DNA from: Cohnella zeiphila
GTDB taxonomy: Bacteria; Bacillota; Bacilli; Paenibacillales; Paenibacillaceae
Reading direction: 5' to 3'
Assembly (NCBI RefSeq): GCF_014212055.1
Contig: NZ_JACJVO010000002.1
Location: 124,001 to 188,000, forward strand
DNA length: 64,000 nt
Shown here piece after piece: positions 41,380-49,948 of this stretch. The position numbers and the translations under genes are program-made. A model generated the notes under the pieces. That model did not search any database. It had not been told where the DNA came from and was given only the letters and a program-made list of their open reading frames with translations. The stretch's first letter is position 1, and every line of letters starts with the position of its first letter.

Positions 41380-43023
41380 TTATTTCACGTAGCTGCGAGT
41401 ATAGTCCACCATGCCCTGGTAATCCATGACGATGTTCTGCAGGTTTTTGTTGACCATATGAACGCCGGTGTAGTAGTACAGAGGCAGGATGGCCATGTTG
41501 TCCTTGATCAGAATGTTTTCGGCTTGGCTAAGCAGCTGCATCCGTTCATGCTGATCCCCGGATGCGAGAGCCTTCTTGACGAGTTCGTCGTACTGCGCGT
41601 TTTTGAAGCCGATGTCGTTGTTGCCGCTCGTGGACGTGAACATATCGATAAACGTCATTGGATCGTTGTAATCCGCCGACCAACCCGAGCGGGCGATCTG
41701 GTAATTGAGACTTTGCCGGTTTTTCAGGAACACTTTCCATTCCTGGGTCTCGATCTTCACGTCGACGCCGAGGTTCTTGCGCCACATGTCGGCGAGCGCT
41801 TCGGCGATCTGCTTGTGGCCCGTGCCCTCGTTAATCGTCAGGGTGACCGGCGGAAGCTGGGTCCAGCCCTTCTCCTTCAAGCCTTGGGCCAGCAGTTGCT
41901 TGGCTTCCGCAACGTCCGGCTTGAACAAATCCGTGTCCGGATACTCTTCGCGGAACGATTGCTTCTCGCCCATGATGCTCGGGGGCACCGCGCCCAGAGC
42001 CGGCTCCTGCCCGCCCTTCGTCACCTTGTCGACCAACTGCTGACGGTCGACCGCCAGCGCGAACGCCTTGCGGATGTTCGCGTTGTCGAACGGTTCCTTG
42101 GTCGTATTGAAATTGTAGTAGTACGTGCTTGCGATCGGCTTGATGCGCAGCTCGTCCTTGTTCGTCTGCTGCAGCTTCGCGATTTGCTCGATCGGGATTT
42201 CGCCGGTCGGGAAGCCGGAGTAATTCAATTGTCCGGTCTGATACATCTTGAGTTCGGTCGCGGAATTTTTGACCATGACGAAGTGCACCTTCTGCAGCTT
42301 CACTTCGTCCTTGGCGTAGTAATTCTCGTTCGGCACCAGATCGATCTCGTTGCCGTGCTTCCAAGTCGTGATCTTGAACGGACCGTTGGAGACGATCGTA
42401 TTCGCTTCCGCCGCCCAAGCCGAATTGCTCTTGGCGGACTGATGGACGGGGAACAGCGTCCAGAACGACGTAACGCTCAGGAAGTAAGGCGTCGGATTTT
42501 CCAGATTCACGACCAGCGTATCATCGTCCGTCGCCTTGACGCCGACCTGATTCGGATCGCTGATGTGGTTCGGATTATCCTGTTTGATATTGTAATTCTG
42601 CGCGTTCTTAATGTAGTAGAGCTGATAGGCGTAAGGAGAAGCCGGATTCATATCGGGATCCAGCACACGTTTCCACGCGTACTCGAAATCGTGCGCGGTG
42701 ACGGGGTCGCCGTTCGACCATTTCGCGTCCTTGCGGAGATGGAAAGTGTACGTCTTCATATCGTCGGATACGTCCCAAGATTCGGCCATGCCCGGAATGA
42801 CTTTGCCGTCCGCGTCTTTGCGCGTCAACCCTTCATACAGTCCCGTCAGCACGGTAAAGGATACAGAGTCTTGGGCCAGCGCCGGGTCCAGCGTCGGCGG
42901 CTCCGAAGTCAAGTTCATATTGAAGACCTGCTCATGCGAGGAAGCGCTTTTAGAACCGCAACCGGCGAGCATCGTACCGGCTATCAGAAATAAAACGAGG
43001 ACAACCAACGGTGATTTCCGCAT
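41380..43023 (-). CDS. oppA: Oligopeptide-binding lipoprotein OppA/DppE type
   Basis: A protein of 547 residues. The signal peptide ends in LAGC (Cys about 22), so it is a lipoprotein. Family 5 solute-binding motifs: NMNLTSEPPTLDPALAQDSVSFTVLTGLYEGL, MKTYTFHLRKDAKWSNGDPVTAHDFEYAWKRVLDP and YNDPMTFIDMF. It delivers peptides to the OppBCDF complex encoded immediately downstream. A TATAAT (43070-43065) lies upstream with no clear -35. Confidence 0.94.
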   Translation of the reverse strand: MRKSPLVVLVLFLIAGTMLAGCGSKSASSHEQVFNMNLTSEPPTLDPALAQDSVSFTVLTGLYEGLTRKDADGKVIPGMAESWDVSDDMKTYTFHLRKDAKWSNGDPVTAHDFEYAWKRVLDPDMNPASPYAYQLYYIKNAQNYNIKQDNPNHISDPNQVGVKATDDDTLVVNLENPTPYFLSVTSFWTLFPVHQSAKSNSAWAAEANTIVSNGPFKITTWKHGNEIDLVPNENYYAKDEVKLQKVHFVMVKNSATELKMYQTGQLNYSGFPTGEIPIEQIAKLQQTNKDELRIKPIASTYYYNFNTTKEPFDNANIRKAFALAVDRQQLVDKVTKGGQEPALGAVPPSIMGEKQSFREEYPDTDLFKPDVAEAKQLLAQGLKEKGWTQLPPVTLTINEGTGHKQIAEALADMWRKNLGVDVKIETQEWKVFLKNRQSLNYQIARSGWSADYNDPMTFIDMFTSTSGNNDIGFKNAQYDELVKKALASGDQHERMQLLSQAENILIKDNMAILPLYYYTGVHMVNKNLQNIVMDYQGMVDYTRSYVK

Positions 43024-43138
43024 TCTGCCTAACCCCTTCGTTTTTATATAGAATTCCTCAAACGATTATAGCGCCAATATTATTTTTGAACTACCGGTCA
43101 TTTTTTCCGCGCATGCGCGGTTTCTTCCAAAAATAAAA

Positions 43139-43168
43139 AGAAGCAACCCCCTTCCGGTAGGTTGCTTC
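43139..43168 (-). terminator. Terminator of the DUF3397 gene
   Basis: GAAGCAACC / GGTTGCTTC stem on the minus strand, followed by TTTTTATTTTT, 25 bases past the stop. Confidence 0.88.
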
Positions 43169-43193
43169 CAATTCTCCCTCATTATTCTGACGC

Positions 43194-43592
43194 CTATGCG
43201 AACTTCGCCGCCACATTCTGCAGCAATTCGACGAGACCAAGCAGTATGTAGAGAACGCTCATCATCAAAAACGACAGTCTCCAAACCGCCCGAACGAGCT
43301 TGGTAGCGTCGATCCTTCCCTTCGAACGGTTCTGCGCATTGCCGATCAAACCGCCGACGATCAGCATGAAAAGAAGGATAAGGTAGGGGCCGAAGGTGGT
43401 GCCCAGACCGTTCAAAAGCGTCGCCACGCAGCCGACCAGAAAAAAAGTCGTGACGTCCATCGACAGTTTGATCGCTCGTTTGCGGTCCCGGGTCCTTATG
43501 TATACGACCGCGAAGATCAACATGAAAGGCAGGATCGGCACCAGGGCAAGCACTGCGTATGCCGTCACCAACGCGTTCCACAACGCCGCCAT
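43194..43592 (-). CDS. DUF3397 membrane protein
   Basis: A protein of 132 residues with four predicted membrane segments (about 5-30, 42-62, 65-85, 105-128). It fits the DUF3397 family, found near panE and bshC in Bacillales. Function unknown. It starts 11 bases after panE ends, so the two are probably co-transcribed. Confidence 0.75.
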   Translation of the reverse strand: MAALWNALVTAYAVLALVPILPFMLIFAVVYIRTRDRKRAIKLSMDVTTFFLVGCVATLLNGLGTTFGPYLILLFMLIVGGLIGNAQNRSKGRIDATKLVRAVWRLSFLMMSVLYILLGLVELLQNVAAKFA

Positions 43593-43603
43593 CTTATCTC
43601 CCC

Positions 43604-44569
43604 TTATCCGCTGTCCAACGCCCGAATGAGCGCGACGACCGTCTCGTTTCGCGGCACCGGCTTGTCCAGCCGTTCCGCCAGCCTGCAGACGGCGCCGTTC
43701 AAGGCATCGATCTCCGTTTTCCGGCCGGCGAGCACGTCTTGAAGCATAGAGGATCGGTTCATCGCTGTCCGGCTGCAGACGTTAAGCAATTCCTCCCAAA
43801 GCGGCTCCTCCGTCTCCAACCCGCAGAGCCGAAGAATGGCGACGGTCTCTTCATATAAGGCTCTCATGATCGCAAGTCTTTCCGGACTCGCCGTCAATTC
43901 GCCGTTACGGACGCGCAGCAGTGCGGTAAGCGGGTTAATGGCCGCATTGACCAACAATTTCCTGAGCATCCTTTCCGTCATCTTATTCGACACCGAGGTC
44001 TCGAATCCTGCCAGAACAAGGCGATTTTGCACTTCGCTTAGCCGCTCCCGGCCGGGTCCCTCGGCTTCATAGGGCGGCAGCCGGTCGAACATCGTCGCAG
44101 GGCCGACGAAGGTATGTCCCGAGCCCGTATGAAGAACGGTGCGGGCGTCGGTCCGCAGCGCCGCTTCCGTCGTAATGGCGGCGGCCAGATCCCGGCCCGG
44201 CAGCGCTTCGGCCAGCCGTTCGACATGCCCGATGCCGTTGCAGAAGGCAACGAGCGCCGCTCCCGGCGGAACGGCCGCCGCAAGCGCGGACAGCAGCGCA
44301 TCGCCGATCGCCGTCTGCTTGACCGCCAGCAGCACGACCGCGTCGCCGTCCGGCAGCGGACGCGCATCCGCAAGCGCCGCGGCGCGGATCGGCTTCGCGG
44401 CGGCGTAGACCGAGCCGGACGCGTCGCCTATCGCGATTCCTTCCGCGGCAATCCGCGCGGCCTGCTCCTTGCTCCGCGTCCATACTTCAACGTCGCAGTC
44501 CGACATCGCCAGCTTGCCGGCCAGCAGCAGTCCCAGGGAGCCCCCTCCAACTACGACGAATCGGGCCAT
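43604..44569 (-). CDS. panE: 2-dehydropantoate 2-reductase (ketopantoate reductase)
   Basis: About 321 residues. The NADP-binding VVGGGSLGLLLAGKL motif is at the N-terminus; the C-domain has the KLLVNAAINPLTAL motif with the catalytic Lys/Asn region. It reduces ketopantoate to pantoate for CoA synthesis. The Bacillus ylbO-ylbQ(panE)-bshC neighbourhood supports orthology. The ATG at 44569 has GGGAGGGG upstream; the earlier in-frame Met overlaps that site. Confidence 0.88.
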   Translation of the reverse strand: MARFVVVGGGSLGLLLAGKLAMSDCDVEVWTRSKEQAARIAAEGIAIGDASGSVYAAAKPIRAAALADARPLPDGDAVVLLAVKQTAIGDALLSALAAAVPPGAALVAFCNGIGHVERLAEALPGRDLAAAITTEAALRTDARTVLHTGSGHTFVGPATMFDRLPPYEAEGPGRERLSEVQNRLVLAGFETSVSNKMTERMLRKLLVNAAINPLTALLRVRNGELTASPERLAIMRALYEETVAILRLCGLETEEPLWEELLNVCSRTAMNRSSMLQDVLAGRKTEIDALNGAVCRLAERLDKPVPRNETVVALIRALDSG

Positions 44570-44653
44570 CTCCATCCCCTCCCAAATTCCGGAACCATTC
44601 TGCAATTAGCATACCATAGAGCCTCAAGTACGCAAACGAAGCGCAAAAACGTC

Positions 44654-44692
44654 AAAAAACCGGCCGGCCTTGCGCATGCAAGGCAGCCGGTT
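44654..44692 (-). terminator. Terminator of the RsfA-like gene
   Basis: Minus strand CCGGCTGCCTTGC-ATGC-GCAAGGCCGGCCGG pairing with a small internal mismatch, followed by TTTTTTGACG. Confidence 0.85.
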
Positions 44693-44725
44693 CGTCGATC
44701 CGGTTCTTCTAAACCTAACGATTCG

Positions 44726-45382
44726 CTATTCGATTCTTTCCAAATTGCCGTTCGCATCCATCTTGAAGCGGGTCTTCTCCTCGTCCGGCTCTTCCGCCAG
44801 GAAGGCCAGCCGTCGCGCCCGGTCCATAATGCGGATCAGCGCTTTGTAGTCGTCGTTGACGACGCGGTAATCGGTCTGAACCTCATTGACTTCCTTGGAA
44901 AGCTGCTCGTTCGTACCGCGAAGCTCGGCAATCGTCTCTTCTCTTTCTTTCAATTCTTTCTCCAGAACACGAACTTGTCGGCTCAGCTCCTGAACGGAAT
45001 GCTTCCATTGCCGCAGATAGCGGATAATCGCCTCGATCGAGAGCGACTCCGCGGTCGCGATCTCGCCTTTGCCGGAATCCGCCGTCTCCACGGCATCGGC
45101 CGCTTGCACCGTATCGCTCTGCGAGATCGCGGGCAAGCCTTGCTTTTTCAAATAATTGCGTTTTTGCCGCTGCTGCTTGGCGATGCTGATCGCCTCGTCA
45201 TACCGCTTGCGAACGCAGCTATTCCAACGAAATCCGCATGCCGCCGAAGTCCGGGCAATCCGCTGCCCGACCTCCTCGAAAGCGGCCAATTGCGTGCTTC
45301 CATCCCGAATGTGGCGCAGCGTCACTTCCGCAAGAATTAAATCGTCGTCCGGACTCCAGGCGTCCTGTCTAACTGCCGTCAT
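44726..45382 (-). CDS. RsfA/GerR-family sporulation transcriptional regulator
   Basis: About 218 residues. The N-terminal Myb/SANT-like domain (about 1-60) reads [21 protein letters not shown] ... [18 protein letters not shown], the RsfA-family signature. A heptad coiled coil spans about 110-175 ([20 protein letters not shown]). Bacillus has rsfA and gerR (ylbO); the place next to panE matches ylbO/gerR. Expected role is tuning of forespore or mother-cell genes. The ATG at 45382 has GGAGGG in front. Confidence 0.85.
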   Translation of the reverse strand: MTAVRQDAWSPDDDLILAEVTLRHIRDGSTQLAAFEEVGQRIARTSAACGFRWNSCVRKRYDEAISIAKQQRQKRNYLKKQGLPAISQSDTVQAADAVETADSGKGEIATAESLSIEAIIRYLRQWKHSVQELSRQVRVLEKELKEREETIAELRGTNEQLSKEVNEVQTDYRVVNDDYKALIRIMDRARRLAFLAEEPDEEKTRFKMDANGNLERIE

Positions 45383-45641
45383 CAAGTGATCCCTCCTCGT
45401 CAAACGTACCATGATTTAGCTTTATGGTTTCATTTCTATGCCCATGGTAGAGTTCATAGAATCTATCGGATACTTCTATTCATATCCACTTTTTGCCATC
45501 GTATACCTAGAAGTCCGGCGAAATGCGCGCTGCACGAAAGCGATTCATTTCATCCCCGTTCCGATAGGCGCATAAAAAGGCGAAGCTCGTGGAACATTGA
45601 AGGCATAGACGAAAAGTTTGCCAATTCGTCACTTCTCCCCG
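45383..45641. other. Divergent intergenic region
   Basis: About 260 bases between two divergent genes. It is AT-richer than its surroundings, fitting a control region. No reading frame or RNA gene recognised; the sporulation promoter expected for the RsfA-like gene was not clear. Confidence 0.4.
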
Positions 45642-45671
45642 TTTACACTTTGATGGGGCAAAAGGTATAAT
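45642..45671 (+). promoter_or_regulatory. Sigma-A promoter of the DUF2626 gene
   Basis: TTTACA (45642-45647), 18-base spacer, TATAAT (45666-45671). Confidence 0.75.
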
Positions 45672-45712
45672 ATGCTTTAGAAATTGGGTACGAGCAGAGG
45701 GGGGGATCGATC

Positions 45713-45949
45713 ATGGCACGCATGTTCCGGGTGTTGGGCTTCTTTACGCTGGTCATCGCCCTGATGTCTTTCGCAGGCGACATGTGGGAGATGTCGCTCT
45801 TGTTCTTTATTCAGTCGGCCGTTTTCTTCTTGTTCGGCTACCTGAACTTTACGGAACGGACCTATATCTTCATGTTCTGGGGCTACATGATTATCGCGTT
45901 CTTGGGCTTCACGTATTGGAGCGTATTCGAGATGGGTCTTCCCTTCTGA
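45713..45949 (+). CDS. DUF2626 small membrane protein
   Basis: A protein of 78 residues with three hydrophobic segments (about 6-22, 27-43, 51-70) and conserved aromatic positions (FRVLGFFT, FMFWGYMII, GFTYWSVFEMG). It matches the DUF2626 family of Bacillales (YqgY-like as I recall). Function unknown. It has its own promoter and terminator, so it is monocistronic. AGAGGGGGG precedes the ATG. Confidence 0.82.
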   Translation: MARMFRVLGFFTLVIALMSFAGDMWEMSLLFFIQSAVFFLFGYLNFTERTYIFMFWGYMIIAFLGFTYWSVFEMGLPF

Positions 45950-45965
45950 TATCGCGAACAAAGGC

Positions 45966-45999
45966 AAAAGACCGGGGCGCCGTCGCTCCGGTCTTTTTA
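45966..45999 (+). terminator. Terminator of the DUF2626 gene
   Basis: AAAAGACCGG ... CCGGTCTTTTT with an extra GC pair region, 17 bases past the stop. Confidence 0.9.
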
Positions 46000-46005
46000 T
46001 GTGCG

Positions 46006-46072
46006 TTACCCACTATCCCATCGGCTCAGTCTTTTCCTTTTTCGCGTATTACCCACTATCCCATCGGCTCAG
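46006..46072 (+). repeat. Two distant copies of the 24-bp repeat
   Basis: Copies at 46006-46029 and 46049-46072 are identical to each other and differ from the left-group copy at 35831 by one base (TTACCC instead of TTACCT). They lie between the DUF2626 terminator and the convergent methyltransferase gene. Start-to-start distance 43 bases, the same as the last two copies at 37168-37234. The DNA after them holds GGCTCAG-like fragments. Confidence 0.9.
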
Positions 46073-46112
46073 TCAGGCTCAGGCTCAGACTCGGGGCAGT
46101 CGCCTGCACGGG

Positions 46113-47297
46113 TTAAGCCGGATCGGGCTCCGAGGCGAAAACCTGCACCTTGAACAGCTCGCTCATGCCGTCGGACAGCAGCAGCTGCCGAATGGCCCGG
46201 TTGCGCCTGGCGGCCGGGTGAAAAGGATCGGCGTCGGCGTGAGCGACAAGCCGCTCCAGCAGGCCGGCTTCAACGAGGAACCGCTTCTGCGTGCCGTACC
46301 AGCTTTCCCGCCAGCCCGCATCTTGCGCGGCCCGCCGCAGGCTCGTGAAATTGACGTGAGCGGTCAAATCCTGTTCGCCCGGCGCCTCGTAAGGATCGAA
46401 GCTCGCCAAGTGGTTGCGGTAGCAAACGAGCGTCCCGTCCATCCGATGGGGCGAGACGAGCTCCTCCGATTCGTCGCCGTAATCGACGATGACGACAAGA
46501 CCCCGCCCGAGCCGCCCGAGCAAGCCGGACAGCCAGATCTGCCCGTCCAGCGATACTTCCGCCGTCTGGCCCTCCCGAAGCCTCATCCCGTCGCGGGCCA
46601 AGCTCGCTTCCGCCAGCCTTCCGTCGCTCGGCTCCGTCAGGCAATCGTAAAACCGGCCTCGGCGCTCGTCCCATGCCACGCCCCGCTCCAGCAGTCTGCC
46701 GCCGACCCGGCAGACCCGATGCACCGGCATCGCGTCCAGCAGCTCGTTGCAGACGACGATCGTTCGCTCCGCCTCCCAAGGGAAACGCTCCGCCTCCGCT
46801 TCGTTCATGACGCGGGCCGATCCGCCCGCGATCGCCTCCGCCAACTCTTCTTCCGCCCGGCGCCGATGCTCCGGATGGCCGTCGACCACCGTCAGCCGCA
46901 CCCGCCGGGCCTGCTCCGGGTTCCTGCTCCGCCAAGCGTCCAGCATCTGCCGGCCCAACCGGCCTATCCCCCCGCCCCAATCGACCAGCTCGAGGCGCTC
47001 GCCGCCTTCCGCACCGAACCGCTCCGCGGCGGCATTCGCCAAATAGGCGGCCAGACAGACGCCCATCTCCTCTCCGATCGCCGAGCTCGTATAGAAATCT
47101 CCCGCCTTGCCGACGCGAATCCCTTTCCGATAGTAACCGTATTGCGGAGCGTACAGGCATACCGACATATAGTCGCGGAACGTGATGCAGCGGACGGCGG
47201 CGCCGCTCTCTGTCCAGCCCATCCGCCGGCTGGAGGCGATCGTTTCCGCGATAAGCCGTTCCGCCTGCGACAAGCCTTCGGACGCGTTCGTACCCAT
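46113..47297 (-). CDS. SAM-dependent methyltransferase, MidA/NDUFAF7-like
   Basis: About 394 residues. The PF02636-type signature is visible: FRDYMSVCLYAPQYGYY near the N-terminus, GDFYTSSAIGEEMG, LVDWGGGIGRLGRQML (SAM site), VVCNELLDAMPVHRV and VIVDYGDESEEL, HVNFTSL. Mitochondrial homologues dimethylate an arginine of complex I subunit NDUFS2; the bacterial substrate is not known. The ATG at 47297 has GGAGGGG upstream; the long upstream open frame crosses another gene and is not used. Confidence 0.85.
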   Translation of the reverse strand: MGTNASEGLSQAERLIAETIASSRRMGWTESGAAVRCITFRDYMSVCLYAPQYGYYRKGIRVGKAGDFYTSSAIGEEMGVCLAAYLANAAAERFGAEGGERLELVDWGGGIGRLGRQMLDAWRSRNPEQARRVRLTVVDGHPEHRRRAEEELAEAIAGGSARVMNEAEAERFPWEAERTIVVCNELLDAMPVHRVCRVGGRLLERGVAWDERRGRFYDCLTEPSDGRLAEASLARDGMRLREGQTAEVSLDGQIWLSGLLGRLGRGLVVIVDYGDESEELVSPHRMDGTLVCYRNHLASFDPYEAPGEQDLTAHVNFTSLRRAAQDAGWRESWYGTQKRFLVEAGLLERLVAHADADPFHPAARRNRAIRQLLLSDGMSELFKVQVFASEPDPA

Positions 47298-47420
47298 TGG
47301 TATCCCCTCCTTCCCGCCCTCGTCCTCAGGCCCTATAATAAGGGAGAAACGTATAAATAATATGCCGGCCTCATAGGCTGAAATACCGCATGTTTGTCCG
47401 ACCGGAGGGAGGAGGCCGCG

Positions 47421-48518
47421 ATGAAGCGACGTTGGGCCGGCTGCTGCGCCGCCGTGATGCTCCTGCTGGCGATGAATCGAGCCGGCGCTCTGCTGCCGCC
47501 AACCTATGCCGAAGAAGCGGAACCGATGACCGACGAGACCCGTCAGCTGCTGGAGAAAGGCTTGTCGCTCGTCGAGATCGACCGCGAGATCGACCGCATC
47601 TCCGGGCTTCGCGATACCGCCGGCAAGCAGATCAAAGAGACCTCGAACCGCCTCTCCCAGCAGGAGATCGCCATCGCGGCGAAACGCGAGCGGGCGGGCC
47701 GGGTGCTGCGCTCTTACTATATGGGCCAGAAAGACGCGATGTGGGCCTCGCTGCTCAGCTCCCGCTCCTTGCCCGACTTGCTCCGCACGTGGGAGCAGAT
47801 GGATTTGATTTTTACCGCCGACCGCCGGTCGATGAACGAATACGAAACGGATTACAAGAAGCTGAAGGCCGGGTACGACACCCTGCAAAAAAACGAACGG
47901 GATCTGGCCGGCATCGAGAGCCAGCTGAAAGCCCAGCGCGACCGGATCGTCGCCTTGCAGAAGGAAGTCGAGCAGGCGCTCTCGGCGAGCGACGATGCGG
48001 ACCATCTGCGTCAGATGATGGACGAAATGCAGACTTACTGGCAGAACGTCGGACTGTACGTCGTCCGCGACCATTTCGATGCGCTCGCCAAAGCGATGAA
48101 TAAGCTGCCCGAGTGGATTCAGCAGAATCCCGACATGCTGAAGACAAGCGGGCTGAAAACGACGCTGACCATTACGGACGATCAGCTGAACGAATTTTTG
48201 CGCGGCCAAGACGACCGGCTGAAACAATTTACGATCTCGTTCCATCCCGGCAAGCTGTCGCTTGAAGGAAGCGACGGCGGCATCCAGGTGGGCATCGAAG
48301 GGCATTACACCGTCGAAGAAAAACCCGAGAACGCCATTCTTTTTCACATCGACAAGCTCGTCTTCAACGGTCTGGAGCTTCCCGACACGACGCGTGCCGA
48401 TCTGGAGCGGCAATTCGATCTCGGCTTCTACCCTCAGCAATTGATCAAATTCGTCAAAGCCGACAGCGTCAGCCTCGAAGACGGCCGCTTAACCGTCGTT
48501 CTCCGCTTTGGCAAGTAA
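47421..48518 (+). CDS. Secreted coiled-coil protein of unknown function
   Basis: About 365 residues. A signal peptide (KRRWAGCCAAVMLLLAMNRAGALL) leads to export. Residues about 35-205 form two long coiled-coil segments (IDREIDRISGLRDTAGKQIKETSNRLSQQ ..., IESQLKAQRDRIVALQKEVEQAL), like the N-terminal hairpin of CwlO/PcsB that contacts FtsEX. There is no NlpC/P60 or CHAP hydrolase domain; instead the C-terminal 150 residues form an unrecognised, probably beta-rich domain. GGAGGGAGGAGG precedes the ATG at 47421. Its 3' end overlaps the convergent gene. Confidence 0.8.
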   Translation: MKRRWAGCCAAVMLLLAMNRAGALLPPTYAEEAEPMTDETRQLLEKGLSLVEIDREIDRISGLRDTAGKQIKETSNRLSQQEIAIAAKRERAGRVLRSYYMGQKDAMWASLLSSRSLPDLLRTWEQMDLIFTADRRSMNEYETDYKKLKAGYDTLQKNERDLAGIESQLKAQRDRIVALQKEVEQALSASDDADHLRQMMDEMQTYWQNVGLYVVRDHFDALAKAMNKLPEWIQQNPDMLKTSGLKTTLTITDDQLNEFLRGQDDRLKQFTISFHPGKLSLEGSDGGIQVGIEGHYTVEEKPENAILFHIDKLVFNGLELPDTTRADLERQFDLGFYPQQLIKFVKADSVSLEDGRLTVVLRFGK

Positions 48519-49877
48519 GGTCGCCCATTGCCCTTTCCATTCGGCGAAGACGGGCGTCCCGCTTGTCCATTGTTTGAGCAGCGTTCCGAGCGTTCGCAGC
48601 TTCTCCGGAAGATCGGGCGCGACCGACAGCGGAGCCTGGTTGGGGAATCGCTGGGCGCCGGCCCCCGACAAGTCCGGGAGATCGCCGGCCCCGCTTTCAT
48701 AAAGCGAACGATAGACGGGCAGCCGCCCCGTCTCGCGCGCCATATCGCTTTGCTGGTCCCGGCCGGTCATCTCGCTGATCCAGGTCATCGCCGCATCCTC
48801 GTTCCCGGTCCACGCGGACAGTACGAAGCTCTCCCCGTTCGGCCAAACGAACGGCGTCTCCCAGGCCGACCGGTCGATCCGCAGCGACGAGGCGGCGGAA
48901 GCGGGAAGCTCCGCAAGTCCTTTTACCGCCTGAGAATTGCGAACGACCGCCGCCCCGTATTGTCCTGCCGCGAACGCGGTCCAGAACGTCCCGCCTGGCG
49001 ATGCCAGGGCGATCCCGCCGCGCTGTTGGGACAGCAGCGTCAGCGCCTGCTCGTAAGACTGGGAGCTCCAGGCCGCATCCGCTCCCGCTTCCGCCGGCTC
49101 GAGCCATTCGTCCTGCCGCTTGCCCGTAACTTCCCCGATCCAGGCAAGCAGCGCATACGGGTCGGACGGATCGAGCGCCAGCCAAGAAGCGTTCACTCCC
49201 TTCTCGGCCAGCTTCTGCGGCCATTCCGCCCACTGCGCCGGTCCCGACGGGATCGATTGCGGAGCGTCCGGCCGGGCGGACGCCAGCACGTTGCGGTTCC
49301 AGACGAGGACATAAGGATCAAAATCCCGCGGCACGCCCCACAGGTAACCGTTCCATTTCATCTGGGACAGCAGCACGCCGAATTGCTCCGAGAGCGCCTC
49401 CCCGGGATAGGCGGAATCGACGGGAAGCAGCGAGCCGGCAACGGCGAGCGGCTTCACCTGCTCGTTCGGCAGCAGCACGATGTCCGCTCCGTCCAGTTCG
49501 TCCGACAGCTCCGCGAAATCGGCCTCGCCCGGATCGATGCGCTGCCATTCGACCCGGATCTCCGGATGAACCGCCGACACCTTGGCGCTCTGCTGCTCCA
49601 GCAGCGCCATTCCGTCTTCGTCCGCGACCGCGGCGACCTGAAGCACGGCCGGATCCTCCGTCAGCGGAGGCGAAGACGGAGATGCTTCGCCGGGGTCCTG
49701 CGTCTTTTCCGGCGCGGCGACCGGCTTGTCCGCCGGCATGGGCGCGTTCGTCGCGAGCGGGGAAACGAAGAGAACCATAATTCCGAAAATGATAATGACG
49801 AGCAGCAGTTTCCTTCGGCCCAAGGGCGGCGACCTCCTCTCCAACGGATAGCCGAACCGGCGTTTGTCGTTTATCAT
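48489..49877 (-). CDS. Extracellular solute-binding-like protein with N-terminal membrane anchor
   Basis: A protein of 462 residues. The N-terminus has a basic stretch and one membrane segment (RKLLLVIIIFGIMVLFV) without a lipobox, then a Pro/Ala/Asp-rich linker. From about residue 80 it reads like a family 1 solute-binding protein (DGADIVLLPNEQVKPLAVAGSLLPVD, WNGYLWGVPRDFDPYVLVWNRNVL, FVWPNGESFVLSAWTGNEDAAMTWISEM). No permease or ATPase lies next to it, so it may be an orphan binding protein or a sensor part. It converges on the coiled-coil gene with a 30-base overlap. Confidence 0.82.
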   Translation of the reverse strand: MINDKRRFGYPLERRSPPLGRRKLLLVIIIFGIMVLFVSPLATNAPMPADKPVAAPEKTQDPGEASPSSPPLTEDPAVLQVAAVADEDGMALLEQQSAKVSAVHPEIRVEWQRIDPGEADFAELSDELDGADIVLLPNEQVKPLAVAGSLLPVDSAYPGEALSEQFGVLLSQMKWNGYLWGVPRDFDPYVLVWNRNVLASARPDAPQSIPSGPAQWAEWPQKLAEKGVNASWLALDPSDPYALLAWIGEVTGKRQDEWLEPAEAGADAAWSSQSYEQALTLLSQQRGGIALASPGGTFWTAFAAGQYGAAVVRNSQAVKGLAELPASAASSLRIDRSAWETPFVWPNGESFVLSAWTGNEDAAMTWISEMTGRDQQSDMARETGRLPVYRSLYESGAGDLPDLSGAGAQRFPNQAPLSVAPDLPEKLRTLGTLLKQWTSGTPVFAEWKGQWATLLAKAENDG

Positions 49878-49948
49878 GATAGCAGGAACGACCGCGAATG
49901 TCGCGTGTTTTTGTGGAAACGCTTCTTTTACGATCGGAGGTTGGCAAA

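Noticed and set aside
46113-48440. 775-residue minus-strand protein
   Set aside because: The open frame upstream of 47297 is an antisense shadow of the coiled-coil gene; the methyltransferase has its own start and ribosome-binding site.
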